49,317 nt of DNA from Muribaculaceae bacterium (GTDB lineage: Bacteria > Bacteroidota > Bacteroidia > Bacteroidales > Muribaculaceae), in contig JAIDQZ010000117.1 of NCBI GenBank assembly GCA_029062005.1, positions 1-49,317 on the forward strand, in the 5' to 3' direction. Each line of letters begins with the position of its first letter. Position 1 is the first letter of the stretch. The notes beneath the pieces were generated by a model. It searched no databases and was not told the origin of the DNA. It saw nothing but the letters and a program-made list of their open reading frames with translations. A program made the translations under genes and the position numbers. Shown in pieces: positions 9,350 to 18,012 of the stretch.

Positions 9350-12157
9350 TCATCCGAGTTTCTGGCGGGTTTCGGTCGGAGTTTCGCCGTAGGCTTCACG
9401 GTAGCATTTGGTGAAGTAGGCGGGGGCGGAGAACCCTACCTCATATCCGATTTCGGATATGCTCTTTTCCGAACCGGTGACGAGAGCACGGGCCTTCTTC
9501 AGACGCAGATTCCGGATAAGCTCGGCGGGGGAGTAGTTGGTGATTGCCTTTATCTTTCTATAGAACTGAGTGCGTTCGAGTCCCATCTTGGAGGCAAGGC
9601 TGTCGACGGTGGTCTCAGGATTCCCCATGTCATCCTTGAAAATGTCAAGGAAACGTGCATAAAATTCATTTTCCACGTCTTTAATAGCTGCGGTTCCGGT
9701 ATCGGCTGCCGATTGCTTGTCCTTGTTAGAACCGACGGTTCTATTTATAGCACTGTCCAAGGCTTTTGTCGCAGGATTCTGCCAGAGATCCTTTATCAGC
9801 TGCCGATTTCTGATCAGGCTTGCACTGCGTGATTTCAATACTGAAGAGGAAAAGGGTTTCGACAGGTATCCGTCAGCGCCGCTGTCATAGCCCTGTACGC
9901 GCTGCTCGTCCATAGAGCAGGCGGTGAGCATCAGCACCGGTATGTGGGATGTGATGGATTCATGTTTCAGACGCCGGCAGCATTCCAGACCGTCCATGAC
10001 CGGCATCATCACATCGCATATCACGAGATCAGGAACAAATTTTGCGGCTTTCCGGAGCCCTTCGCTCCCATTGGATGCTGTTATCACATTATATTCCGGG
10101 CAGAGGAGTTCCCCTACCATCTCGCGTATGTCGCGGTTGTCATCAATGACCAGAACCAGGGGCTTCTCAGAATCAAACTCCGGATCACCCTCGATATTGT
10201 CGAGTTCCGCTTCTACAGAGGATGCTACGATCTGCTTGTCGACAGCCTGCGAAGTGTCGGCTACATGCACTACCGGCAGTGTGACGATGAATTCCGACCC
10301 CTTGTTGAGCTCGCTTTCCACCGTTATGGTTCCGCCGTGCAGCTCCACGAAAGCCTTGGCAAGGGACAGCCCGATGCCAGATCCTTTGGGATGAATGCGA
10401 TCCACCTGATAGAAGCGGTCGAAAATATTGCCGAGATCCCTTTCACTGATACCTTCGCCGGTGTCCGCTACCTTTAGCGTCAGCCTTCCGTCACTTATGC
10501 CGTATGAGATAGTGATCGATCCGTTGTCGCGGGTATATTTGAATGCGTTTGACACTAAGTTGAAGAACACCCGTTCCATCTTTTCTACATCGATGGCTAT
10601 ATTCACGGGAGATTCACTTTCGGGAGTTTCAAGCCGCAGCTTGATGTCGCGCTTGCGTGCCAGTTGCACGAATGACTCTGTCCAGTCATCGATAGTCCGG
10701 CGGAAATCAATCTCCGTAAGGTGAAGACTGAGTTTGTCGTTCTCATATTTGCGGAAGTCAAGAATCTGGTTGATGAGACGCTGCAGTATCCTGACGTTCT
10801 TGTCGGCGATCTTGATAAGTATTTGCTGAGACTTAGTGAGGTTAGAGGCTGCCGCAAGCTGTGCCACAGGCTCCGCGATTAGGGTGAGGGGTGTCCTGAG
10901 GTCATGCGAGACATTGGTGAAGAACATCAGTTTGGACTGTGTGGCGTCTTCAAGCCGGTTGTTCAGGTCCTGGAGCTGGTCACGTTGCTCTGCGAGTTTA
11001 TCCCGCTGCGATTCGAGCTCATGGTTTTGCTTTAAAAGCACCTCGCGGTGCCGCTTATGCTGCCAGTAAACACGGAGCACCAGGAAAACGACTCCGAAAA
11101 GAAGCAGAATGATGGCAATGCAGGCATAGAAGAGAGATTTCTGCGTGGCATACTGAGCCCAGTAGTCATCGATCCGTTTTTTCAGAATAATAATCTTGTC
11201 GGTCTCGTCTACAAGGATCTCGTGCTGTCGCAACAGTATATCAGCGTTATTGATGTCTACGGCAGAAGAGGCGGGAATTATGGTTTCCCTCTCGAACGGT
11301 TTGCCTTTGAGTATGGCAAGTGCTGTCCGTATCACGCGGTGTCCTTCGGTGGGATAAAGGAATGTGGCATCTATTATGCTGTCTGCTACTGCTTTGATTC
11401 CTATTTCCGGAGCCGCATCTATGCCGATGATCTTTATATTGTCACGCCCCAGTTCATGTGCTGCTTCGGCAGCTCCAATTGCCATACGGTCGTTATGGGC
11501 GAATATCACGTCAATGTCGGTATATATCTTCAGAAGGGAGTCGACTGCAGGCAGTGCATCTTCTTTTTTCCAGTTGGCAGTAGCACCGGCGAGTATATTC
11601 CCACCACCGGCGATGAATTCTGAGGAAAATCCCTTGTGTCTCCCTTCTGCCGGTGTTGACCCTCGAAGTCCGAATATCTCCAAAGCTTTTGGAGCCGAAC
11701 CGGTCACACTAAGGGCAAAATGGGCGGCAGCCTTTCCAAGCCCCTCGTCATCTGCACCGATACGGGCGGTGTAGCTGTCTCCATTGATATTCCGGTCGAA
11801 TATGATGACCGGGATACCGCTGTCGTAAACTTCTTTTATGACAGGTGTCAGTGTGGCTGCTTCGTTGGGAGAGACAATGATAATGTCGAATCCGTTGTCG
11901 ACGAAATAACGTATGTCCTCTATCTGCTTCCGGCTGTCATCGTCTGCTGAGCGAATCTCTACTTCCGCATCCTCGTGATACATTATCTCGCGCTGGATCT
12001 CGTCGTTCATTTTCATACGCCAGTCATCCTGGCTGCACTGCGACACGCCAATCCGGTATTTTCTTTCATCATTGCAAGCGGCAAGAGACAGAAGACCGAC
12101 GGCAATGGCAAGCCATGTAAGGATCAGGTTATTTTTTTTATTGATTCGTGACCGCAT
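9350..12157 (-). CDS. Hybrid two-component sensor/regulator with periplasmic sugar-binding domain (BT1754-like)
   Basis: One-protein signalling system of 935 residues. In order: signal/lipobox-like segment (LAAC28), type-1 periplasmic sugar-binding domain (about 34-310, RbsB/LacI type), transmembrane helix (about 341-362), coiled-coil linker (about 370-405), HisKA with NVSHDLRTP (His418), HATPase with N-box near Asn537 and GSGIGLSLA near 592-600, receiver (about 667-780, acceptor Asp715 in VICDVMMP), and AraC HTH (about 835-935). The class with this sugar-binding domain includes BT1754 of B. thetaiotaomicron, which binds fructose and activates its fructan locus. GH32, sugar permease and fructokinase nearby support the same job. 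A good promoter lies upstream at 12206-12235. Confidence 0.93.
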   Translation of the reverse strand: MRSRINKKNNLILTWLAIAVGLLSLAACNDERKYRIGVSQCSQDDWRMKMNDEIQREIMYHEDAEVEIRSADDDSRKQIEDIRYFVDNGFDIIIVSPNEAATLTPVIKEVYDSGIPVIIFDRNINGDSYTARIGADDEGLGKAAAHFALSVTGSAPKALEIFGLRGSTPAEGRHKGFSSEFIAGGGNILAGATANWKKEDALPAVDSLLKIYTDIDVIFAHNDRMAIGAAEAAHELGRDNIKIIGIDAAPEIGIKAVADSIIDATFLYPTEGHRVIRTALAILKGKPFERETIIPASSAVDINNADILLRQHEILVDETDKIIILKKRIDDYWAQYATQKSLFYACIAIILLLFGVVFLVLRVYWQHKRHREVLLKQNHELESQRDKLAEQRDQLQDLNNRLEDATQSKLMFFTNVSHDLRTPLTLIAEPVAQLAAASNLTKSQQILIKIADKNVRILQRLINQILDFRKYENDKLSLHLTEIDFRRTIDDWTESFVQLARKRDIKLRLETPESESPVNIAIDVEKMERVFFNLVSNAFKYTRDNGSITISYGISDGRLTLKVADTGEGISERDLGNIFDRFYQVDRIHPKGSGIGLSLAKAFVELHGGTITVESELNKGSEFIVTLPVVHVADTSQAVDKQIVASSVEAELDNIEGDPEFDSEKPLVLVIDDNRDIREMVGELLCPEYNVITASNGSEGLRKAAKFVPDLVICDVMMPVMDGLECCRRLKHESITSHIPVLMLTACSMDEQRVQGYDSGADGYLSKPFSSSVLKSRSASLIRNRQLIKDLWQNPATKALDSAINRTVGSNKDKQSAADTGTAAIKDVENEFYARFLDIFKDDMGNPETTVDSLASKMGLERTQFYRKIKAITNYSPAELIRNLRLKKARALVTGSEKSISEIGYEVGFSAPAYFTKCYREAYGETPTETRQKLG

Positions 12158-12205
12158 TGACTAAAGAATTGTAGGTTGTCCGATAAAAATGTCAGGTTGT
12201 GGTTG

Positions 12206-12235
12206 CAAAGTTAGCAATAATCTTTGGAAATCAAA
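12206..12235 (-). promoter_or_regulatory. Promoter of the HTCS gene
   Basis: On the minus strand TTTG (12232-12235) is separated by 18 nt from TAACTTTG (12206-12213), close to the Bacteroidetes consensus, with a leader of about 45 nt before the ATG at 12157. No TGCAAGAT element is nearby, which suggests constitutive expression. Confidence 0.6.
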
Positions 12236-12327
12236 GAAATATTATAATTTTTTTGGATTTAGACCTCATTTTTATGAGATGGGACCTTAAACCAATCAGT
12301 CATTAATTTGAACGTATGAAATCCCTG

Positions 12328-12364
12328 TAAAAAAAGATGCTCCGGCTCAGACGGACCGGAGCAT
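12328..12364 (-). terminator. Terminator of the OmpA-like lipoprotein gene
   Basis: Perfect 9-bp stem ATGCTCCGG / CCGGAGCAT (12337-12345 and 12356-12364) with a 10-nt loop, followed on the minus strand by C and a run of T residues (plus-strand A-run 12329-12335). It lies 24 nt after the stop codon. Confidence 0.85.
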
Positions 12365-12388
12365 ATTGTAGATTAATATTATTGAATA

Positions 12389-13249
12389 TCAGTCGTTAGA
12401 TTCGGGAGCGTGGTCGATGAGATCCATGAAGTCGTCGAGTTTCGGTGTAATGATGATCTCTGTGCGGCGGTTGCGCTGCTTGCCGACCTCGGATTCGTTG
12501 TCTGTGATAGGATTGAACTCACCTCTGCCCGCTGCCGAGAGCCGCTGTGGATTGATTCCGAACTTAGTCTGAAGCACCTGCACTATAGAAGAGGCACGAA
12601 GTGCGGATAGGTCCCAGTTGTTGCGTATGTTTGTCTTGGAGATAGGCACATTGTCGGTATTGCCTTCCACCAGCACATCGAAGTCTTTGTAGTCCTTGAG
12701 AATCTTGGCGATCTTGGAGAGTGTCTGCATGGCACGGTCGCTTACTTCGTAGCTTCCGCTCTTAAAGAGCATGTTGTCGGCGAGAGATATGTAGACTACG
12801 CCTTTCAGCACCTTGACGTCGACATCTTTTAGCTCGTCATTGCTCAGCGAGCGGGTCAGACGGTTGGTAAGTGCTATATTGAGCGAGTCGGATTTCGATT
12901 TGGCCTCCACGAGCTGTTTGATATATTTGTTGGACGCATTGATCTCGTCGACGAGTTTGGCGATGTTGACGCTACCCTGATTGTTTGCTTCAAGACTCTT
13001 GTCGAGGGTGTGCTTGAGCTGTCCCATCCCTTTCTTGAGATCTTCATTGCTCTTGTTGGCAAATTCGAGCTGGGAGGTGAGGTTTTTTGCCTCGGCACTG
13101 GTCGTGATCAACTGCTCGCGTGTGGAGTTGTATTCACTCTGTAGATCATTGTATTTTCCCTGAAGCTCGGCATATTTCTTGTTGGAGACGCAGCTTGTAG
13201 CGGCGAGCCCGAAAAGCACTGATGCCAGGGCGATGATTTTCACTTTCAT
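12389..13249 (-). CDS. OmpA-family peptidoglycan-anchoring lipoprotein
   Basis: Lipoprotein of 286 residues with a lipobox ending in ATSC (Cys20), a long alpha-helical coiled coil (about 24-130, many Lys/Gln/Asn) and a C-terminal OmpA-like domain (about 150-275). The peptidoglycan-binding signature is visible in NWDLSALRA and NRRTEI. It probably ties the outer membrane to the cell wall. Nothing in it points to fructan use: it sits between the HTCS and the GH32 operon by position only and has its own terminator. I found no clear TAnnTTTG box in its upstream region. Confidence 0.9.
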   Translation of the reverse strand: MKVKIIALASVLFGLAATSCVSNKKYAELQGKYNDLQSEYNSTREQLITTSAEAKNLTSQLEFANKSNEDLKKGMGQLKHTLDKSLEANNQGSVNIAKLVDEINASNKYIKQLVEAKSKSDSLNIALTNRLTRSLSNDELKDVDVKVLKGVVYISLADNMLFKSGSYEVSDRAMQTLSKIAKILKDYKDFDVLVEGNTDNVPISKTNIRNNWDLSALRASSIVQVLQTKFGINPQRLSAAGRGEFNPITDNESEVGKQRNRRTEIIITPKLDDFMDLIDHAPESND

Positions 13250-13394
13250 GGCTTGTGGTTTTTAGTTAGCTGTTTGTCATGTCTTTTTTTATATTAAACG
13301 CGAATATGCCATGAATTGTTATGTATCGTCAATACTTGTATATGGGGATGCGTGAATTGCTCTATGTGAATTGTGACCGGCGGCTATTATTAAC

Positions 13395-13449
13395 CGTGCA
13401 AGATGTGTAAATTATGTTGCAATACACGAATTTTAACATATCTTGCACG
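13395..13449. promoter_or_regulatory. Inverted operator-like element upstream of the GH32 operon
   Basis: CGTGCAAGATGTGTAAA (13395-13411) faces an inverted copy whose complement reads CGTGCAAGATATGTTAAA (13449 down to 13432). The arms match except at two positions. The core TGCAAGAT-N-TGT is the same as in the element upstream of susC, although here the arms face each other rather than outward. It lies 31 nt upstream of the -7 box TAGTTTTG. Confidence 0.65.
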
Positions 13450-13480
13450 TTTTGTTATCGTCTGTTTTCAATAATTGTTA

Positions 13481-13488
13481 TAGTTTTG
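13481..13488 (+). promoter_or_regulatory. Candidate -7 box for the GH32 operon
   Basis: TAGTTTTG fits TAnnTTTG. A TTTG occurs at 13451-13454 but the 26-nt spacing is too long for a standard -33 box, consistent with dependence on an activator bound just upstream. Confidence 0.45.
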
Positions 13489-13639
13489 CAGTGTCGGAAC
13501 AATCAGTTATATATGCCGACTGTTTCCGGCAATGAAATGACAACAAAGCATAAAGATTATATAGGTTATAAAGTTTTTAGGTTATCAGGTTCGATTGATA
13601 CGATGAGAAACACCAGGCAAAAAGGTTTTTAGGTTCGAA

Positions 13640-13687
13640 CGCATCCGGAGAAAATTATCTTTGGAAAAGAGTGACCCTCCGGATGCG
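13640..13687. repeat. 11-bp inverted repeat around a second -7-like box
   Basis: CGCATCCGGAG (13640-13650) and CTCCGGATGCG (13677-13687) are perfect inverted repeats with a 26-nt centre that contains TATCTTTG (13656-13663). It could be an operator pair straddling a promoter or an RNA stem in the GH32 leader. It lacks a T-run, so it is not a standard terminator. Confidence 0.55.
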
Positions 13688-13733
13688 AAATTAAAAATCG
13701 ACAGTTGGAATACTAAAAAAACTATACATACAT

Positions 13734-15578
13734 ATGACTAATATCAAACGATTCATTACAGCAATGACAGCGATCGGCATTATGACTTCCGTGTCCGGTA
13801 CGGCTATGGCTGCCGACGACCTCCAGATAGAGCATCTGGGAGTCACCAATACTTTTGTACGTGTAAACGGAGATGACAAATACCTCATGCTTCCCGTTCA
13901 GGAAAGCAACGACGATGCCAGGATCAATGTGATTGTCGATGGCAAGATAGCGGAGACGATATACGTGCGTCTCGCCAAGTCAAAAACCGATTATATGGTA
14001 CCCTTTGATCTTTCTCCCTACAAAGGGAAAAATGTTATCCTCGATGTCGTGACTCCGCAGGGGAGAAGTTCGGTCAGGGAAGCCAAGCAGGACGCGTGCT
14101 GGAAGGGAATGGTGCTCGTGGATCCATACAGGATGCCTGACACCGAGACCAAATACCGTCCGCTCTTCCACCATACTCCGCTCTATGGCTGGATGAATGA
14201 TCCTAACGGAATGTTCTACAAGGATGGAGTGTGGCATCTGTATTATCAGCATAATCCTTACGGGTCGAAGTGGCAGAACCTCTCATGGGGTCATTCCACA
14301 TCGAAAGATCTCGTGAACTGGGAGCCTCAGCCTGAGGCGCTACGTCCTGACGGACTCGGCTATATATTCAGCGGCAGTTCGGTGGTGGATCATGACAATA
14401 CCGCCGGCTTTGGCAAAGATGCAGTTGTGTCGCTCTATACTTCAGCCGGCACCAACCAGATGCAGAGCCTCGCATACAGCACTGACAGTGGTGAGACCTT
14501 CACTACCTATCCCGGAAACCCCATCATCACACTGGAGAGCGAGGCCCGTGATCCCAACATGTTCTGGAATGATGAGACAAAAGAGTGGAACCTTATGCTT
14601 GCGCATGCACTCGATCACGAGATGCTTTTCCTTACATCTTCCGACCTGAAGTCATGGACGCTGCAGAGCGCCTTCGGCAGGGGCGAGGGATGCCAGGACG
14701 GAGTATGGGAATGCCCCGACATGTTTCCCCTTACTGTTGACGGAACCGGAGAAAAGAAGTGGGTGCTCATCTGCAACATTAATCCCGGCGGTCCTTTCGG
14801 GGGCTCGGCAGTGCAGTATTTCGTAGGAGACTGGGACGGGAAAACCTTCAAGGCAGATACTGATGCAGAAGGGAAAATCCCTACCAAATGGCTTGATTAT
14901 GGCAAAGACAACTATGCTCTCGTGAGCTGGAGCGACGCCCCTGCCGGCAGACGCACCGCTATCGGCTGGATGAGCAACTGGCAGTATGCCGCCGATGTGC
15001 CTACCACACAATTCCGCAGCGCCAATACGCTCCCACGGGAAATAGGACTCTTCAAGGGTGCTGACGGACAGATCTATGCGTCAAGCACTCCTTCCCCGGA
15101 ACTTCTGGCTATGAGAGACAAGCTGGCAGTCAATAAATCAGGAATAAAGCTTTCCGGCAAACCCTCGGTAGTAACTCTTCCGGCAACCAACGATGGCATT
15201 TGCGAGATTCTCATCGATGTCGAAGCCAAAGGCAACGAGACAGTGGACATGACCCTTACAAACAAAGCCGGTGACAAAGTGGTGATGGCATACAATGCCA
15301 AAGACCATACACTTTCTTTTGACAGGACGATGAGCGGTATAGTGGATTTCAGCGAAAATTTCCCTGCCGTGACAGTGTCTCCTACCTTCGAGCAGAACGG
15401 AAAAGTGTCATTGAGAATATTCATAGACAGGTCAAGCATTGAGATTTTCGGCAACGAAGGTAAATTTTCCATGACAAATCTTGTATTCCCGAATGAACCA
15501 TACAGTTCTCTTTCCGTTTCCTCTACTGGAGGCAACGCCAAAATCACGACTCTAAGAATCTACTCATTGAAAAATTAA
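13734..15578 (+). CDS. Glycoside hydrolase family 32 fructanase (exo-type likely)
   Basis: A 614-residue GH32 enzyme that hydrolyses beta-fructosides such as levan, inulin or fructo-oligosaccharides. Signal peptide to about residue 27 (AMAADD, no lipobox), so periplasmic rather than surface-lipidated. Residues about 28-135 resemble the DUF4980 N-terminal domain of Bacteroides GH32 enzymes, followed by the five-bladed propeller and a C-terminal beta-sandwich. The triad is visible: nucleophile Asp156 in GWMNDPNG, stabiliser Asp273 in ARDPN, acid/base Glu326 in WECPD. First gene of an operon with the permease (12-nt gap) and fructokinase. Exo versus endo action cannot be proven from sequence. 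Confidence 0.94.
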   Translation: MTNIKRFITAMTAIGIMTSVSGTAMAADDLQIEHLGVTNTFVRVNGDDKYLMLPVQESNDDARINVIVDGKIAETIYVRLAKSKTDYMVPFDLSPYKGKNVILDVVTPQGRSSVREAKQDACWKGMVLVDPYRMPDTETKYRPLFHHTPLYGWMNDPNGMFYKDGVWHLYYQHNPYGSKWQNLSWGHSTSKDLVNWEPQPEALRPDGLGYIFSGSSVVDHDNTAGFGKDAVVSLYTSAGTNQMQSLAYSTDSGETFTTYPGNPIITLESEARDPNMFWNDETKEWNLMLAHALDHEMLFLTSSDLKSWTLQSAFGRGEGCQDGVWECPDMFPLTVDGTGEKKWVLICNINPGGPFGGSAVQYFVGDWDGKTFKADTDAEGKIPTKWLDYGKDNYALVSWSDAPAGRRTAIGWMSNWQYAADVPTTQFRSANTLPREIGLFKGADGQIYASSTPSPELLAMRDKLAVNKSGIKLSGKPSVVTLPATNDGICEILIDVEAKGNETVDMTLTNKAGDKVVMAYNAKDHTLSFDRTMSGIVDFSENFPAVTVSPTFEQNGKVSLRIFIDRSSIEIFGNEGKFSMTNLVFPNEPYSSLSVSSTGGNAKITTLRIYSLKN

Positions 15579-15590
15579 TACCACTTTGAT

Positions 15591-16769
15591 ATGGCACAGA
15601 CAGCAGTATCCGACCGCAGGTCATTCATGATGCAGATAATCCCCGTGATGCTCTGCTTCTTCTCAATGGGTTTCGTAGACCTTGTGGGATCAGCCACTAA
15701 CTTTGTAAAGGCAGATCTTAATCTTTCCGGTGCCCAGGCTGGATTTATACCGTCGCTTGTATTCTTCTGGTTTTTAATCTTCTCGGTGCCGACAGGCATA
15801 CTTATGAACAAGATTGGGCGTAAGAGAACCGTACTTCTGTCGCTTCTCCTTACACTCGTCTCCCTCGTGATCCCGATGTTTCATAACGGCTACTACACCA
15901 TGCTCGCCGCCTTCTCCCTTCTCGGTATAGGCAATGCAGTGATGCAGACATCGCTCAATCCTCTTGTGTCAGGTCTTATCAATCCCTCACGTCTGGCATC
16001 AACCCTTACATTCGGACAGTTCGTGAAGGCTCTTGCTTCACTACTGGCTCCTTATCTGATGGCGTGGGGCGCAGCTATGCTGATGCCTACTTTCGGACTT
16101 GAATGGAGGGTTGTATTCCCCATTTTCGCTGCAGTATGTCTCCTTTCCATCGCGGCTCTCGGAGCCACTCCCATTTCAGAGGAGCAGCCTGACAAGGTGA
16201 CAGGTTTCAAGGAGTGCGTGGTACTCCTGCGGATACCCTTTGTCCTTCTCTGCTTTCTCGGTATCATGTGTCATGTAGGCATTGATGTAGGCACGAATAC
16301 TTTTGCTCCACAAATTCTTACCGAACGTTTCAGCCTCAGTGTGGAAGATGCCGTGATAGGCACACAGATTTATTTCTATTTCCGTACAGGTGGCTGTCTG
16401 GTCGGCTCTTTCATCCTCGCCAAGATGTCTGCCAAGTCTTTCTTTGCTTTCAGCGTATTCTGCATGATGCTCGGGATGATCGGTCTTTTCATAGCTTCAT
16501 CGCAGTTCCTCGTGCTGGCAGCGATCGCCTGCATCGGATTCGGCAACTCCAATATCTTCAGCGTTGTCTTTGCGCAGGCTCTCAACCGCCAGCCCAAGGA
16601 GAAGAACGAAGTGTCGGGTCTCATGATCATGGGTCTTTTCGGCGGCACGGTATTCCCCCTCTGCATGGGTTTTGCCCAGGATGCCGTAGGCGTGGCAGGA
16701 GCCGTGGCTGTGATGACACTTGGTGTGATCTACCTCGCGTTCTATACGCTAAAGATCAAAAATGCCTGA
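15591..16769 (+). CDS. MFS sugar permease, probable fructose importer
   Basis: Inner-membrane protein of 392 residues with about 12 hydrophobic helices and MFS features (GILMNKIGRKRT after helix 2). It resembles the FucP-like sugar:H+ symporters, the group to which BT1758 of the B. thetaiotaomicron fructan locus belongs. It lies 12 nt after the GH32 gene and 51 nt before fructokinase, so it most likely brings in fructose released in the periplasm. Sugar specificity is inferred from context. Confidence 0.87.
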   Translation: MAQTAVSDRRSFMMQIIPVMLCFFSMGFVDLVGSATNFVKADLNLSGAQAGFIPSLVFFWFLIFSVPTGILMNKIGRKRTVLLSLLLTLVSLVIPMFHNGYYTMLAAFSLLGIGNAVMQTSLNPLVSGLINPSRLASTLTFGQFVKALASLLAPYLMAWGAAMLMPTFGLEWRVVFPIFAAVCLLSIAALGATPISEEQPDKVTGFKECVVLLRIPFVLLCFLGIMCHVGIDVGTNTFAPQILTERFSLSVEDAVIGTQIYFYFRTGGCLVGSFILAKMSAKSFFAFSVFCMMLGMIGLFIASSQFLVLAAIACIGFGNSNIFSVVFAQALNRQPKEKNEVSGLMIMGLFGGTVFPLCMGFAQDAVGVAGAVAVMTLGVIYLAFYTLKIKNA

Positions 16770-16820
16770 TTCAGTTGAGTTAAAACTCTAAACTTATTAA
16801 AAACTAAACGCAAATATAAC

Positions 16821-17696
16821 ATGAAAGACTTTGTAGTAGGAATGGGTGAGGCTCTTTGGGACCTCCTTCCGGAAGGTAAGAAAATCGGTGGAGCTCCCGC
16901 CAACTTCGCATATCATGTGTCGCAGTTCGGTCTTCCAAGCTGTGTGGTAAGTGCTGTAGGTGACGATCATCTCGGCAAGGAGATTCTGGATAATTTCACA
17001 TCGAAAGGTCTCAACCAGCTTATTTCCGTCGTGCCTTATCCTACCGGAACAGTTCAGGTGGAGCTTGACGAGGCAGGAATCCCGATGTATGACATCAAGG
17101 AGAACGTTGCCTGGGACAACATCCCCTTCAACGAGGCTCTTGAAGGACTTGCAAAGGAGACGAAGGCTGTATGCTTCGGATCATTGGCACAGCGTAATGT
17201 GGTGTCTCGCGAGACAATCAACAAATTTCTTGACGCTATGCCTGAGAGAGAGGACAGCCTTGTGGTGTTTGACGTCAATCTGCGTCAGGGTTTCTATACC
17301 AAGGAGATACTCTGCAACTCCATGGAACGCTGCAATATCTTGAAAATAAATGATGAAGAGCTTGTGACGGTGAGCCGTATGTTCGGCTATCCGGGTATCG
17401 ACCTGCAGGACAAATGCTGGATCCTTCTCGGCAAGTATAACCTGAAGATGCTCATCCTCACATGCGGAGTCAACGGCAGTTATGTGTTCACTCCGGGTAA
17501 TGTGTCGTTTCAGCCGACACCAAAGGTCGAAGTCGCCGACACTGTGGGAGCAGGCGACTCATTCACAGCAGCCTTTGTAGCCTCTATCCTCAAAGGAAAG
17601 TCAGTGGCGGAAGCTCATTCCATCGCTGTGCGCACATCAGCGTTTGTATGCACTAAAAAAGGTGCCATGCCGGAGCTTCCATCCGATCTGACCTGA
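16821..17696 (+). CDS. PfkB-family fructokinase
   Basis: Cytoplasmic carbohydrate kinase of 291 residues, standard for PfkB. The N-terminal substrate signature GGAPANFAYHVSQFG is typical of fructokinases, and the C-terminal ATP/anion-hole signature DTVGAGDSFTAAF contains the catalytic Asp. It would make fructose 6-phosphate from imported fructose. It is the last gene of the GH32 operon and is followed by an intrinsic terminator. BT1757 has the same position in the B. thetaiotaomicron fructan locus. Confidence 0.93.
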   Translation: MKDFVVGMGEALWDLLPEGKKIGGAPANFAYHVSQFGLPSCVVSAVGDDHLGKEILDNFTSKGLNQLISVVPYPTGTVQVELDEAGIPMYDIKENVAWDNIPFNEALEGLAKETKAVCFGSLAQRNVVSRETINKFLDAMPEREDSLVVFDVNLRQGFYTKEILCNSMERCNILKINDEELVTVSRMFGYPGIDLQDKCWILLGKYNLKMLILTCGVNGSYVFTPGNVSFQPTPKVEVADTVGAGDSFTAAFVASILKGKSVAEAHSIAVRTSAFVCTKKGAMPELPSDLT

Positions 17697-17728
17697 ATAT
17701 TGTGATGCCGACCTTACCATTTGTATTT

Positions 17729-17764
17729 AAGGCTCCATCTCATTTTTTTGTGAGGTGGAGCCTT
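17729..17764 (+). terminator. Terminator of the GH32-permease-fructokinase operon
   Basis: A 14-bp stem with one mismatch (AAGGCTCCATCTCA / TGAGGTGGAGCCTT) and an 8-nt T-rich loop, followed by AGCTTTT. It starts 32 nt after the fructokinase stop. Confidence 0.8.
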
Positions 17765-17883
17765 AGCTTTTCCCTCAGAGTAACAAAGAGTTCTGTCTGT
17801 CTCGTCCTGAAAGGACCACCTTTTTCAGGAATACACAACCGGTTACACAGAATTTTGTTCTCGATTTCCAATAACTTTGATAT

Positions 17884-17914
17884 TTTGATATTTCGGATAA
17901 ATTTTGTAGCTTTG
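17884..17914 (+). promoter_or_regulatory. Promoter of the flippase/glycosyltransferase cluster
   Basis: TTTG (17884-17887), 19 nt, TAGCTTTG (17907-17914): a textbook Bacteroidetes promoter. Transcription would start near 17919, before the ATG at 18013. Confidence 0.75.
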
Positions 17915-18012
17915 CATTAAGAAAGTATTGGATAAGAATGAAAGCCTGCACTGTAAGTGTGCAGGCAACTGGAACCGGAGCAAATCTCAGGATTCCTATG
18001 TGTTTGTGTAGT

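Larger units (their letters stand above)
13250..13733. promoter_or_regulatory. 484-bp divergent regulatory region between ompA-like and GH32 genes
   Basis: No convincing coding sequence. It contains, left to right: the inverted TGCAAGAT element (13395-13449), a -7 box TAGTTTTG (13481-13488), two copies of GTTTTTAGGTT (13573-13583 and 13625-13635) within further AGGTT units, and an 11-bp inverted repeat (13640-13687) enclosing a second -7-like box TATCTTTG (13656-13663). The GH32 transcript would have a leader of about 65 or 240 nt, depending on which promoter is used. Confidence 0.6.
17697..18012. other. 316-bp gap: terminator then flippase promoter
   Basis: No gene. It holds the fructokinase operon terminator and, after 110 nt of sequence without recognisable features, a strong promoter for the flippase cluster. 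An open frame from an ATG at 17938 runs into the flippase but reads as leader sequence, not as a membrane protein. Confidence 0.6.

Noticed and set aside
12261..12295. Hairpin-like CTCAT-TTTT-ATGAG between the HTCS and OmpA-like genes
   Set aside because: Only five base pairs with an AT-rich loop, and extension of the arms is broken by an unpaired stretch. Not enough for a terminator call.
13414..13632. 72-codon open frame in the GH32 upstream region
   Set aside because: It overlaps the inverted operator-like element and AGGTT repeat units, and the peptide resembles nothing. More likely leader DNA.
17938..18012. Upstream in-frame start for the flippase
   Set aside because: The extra 25 residues do not match flippase N-termini, and the ATG at 18013 begins the conserved region.
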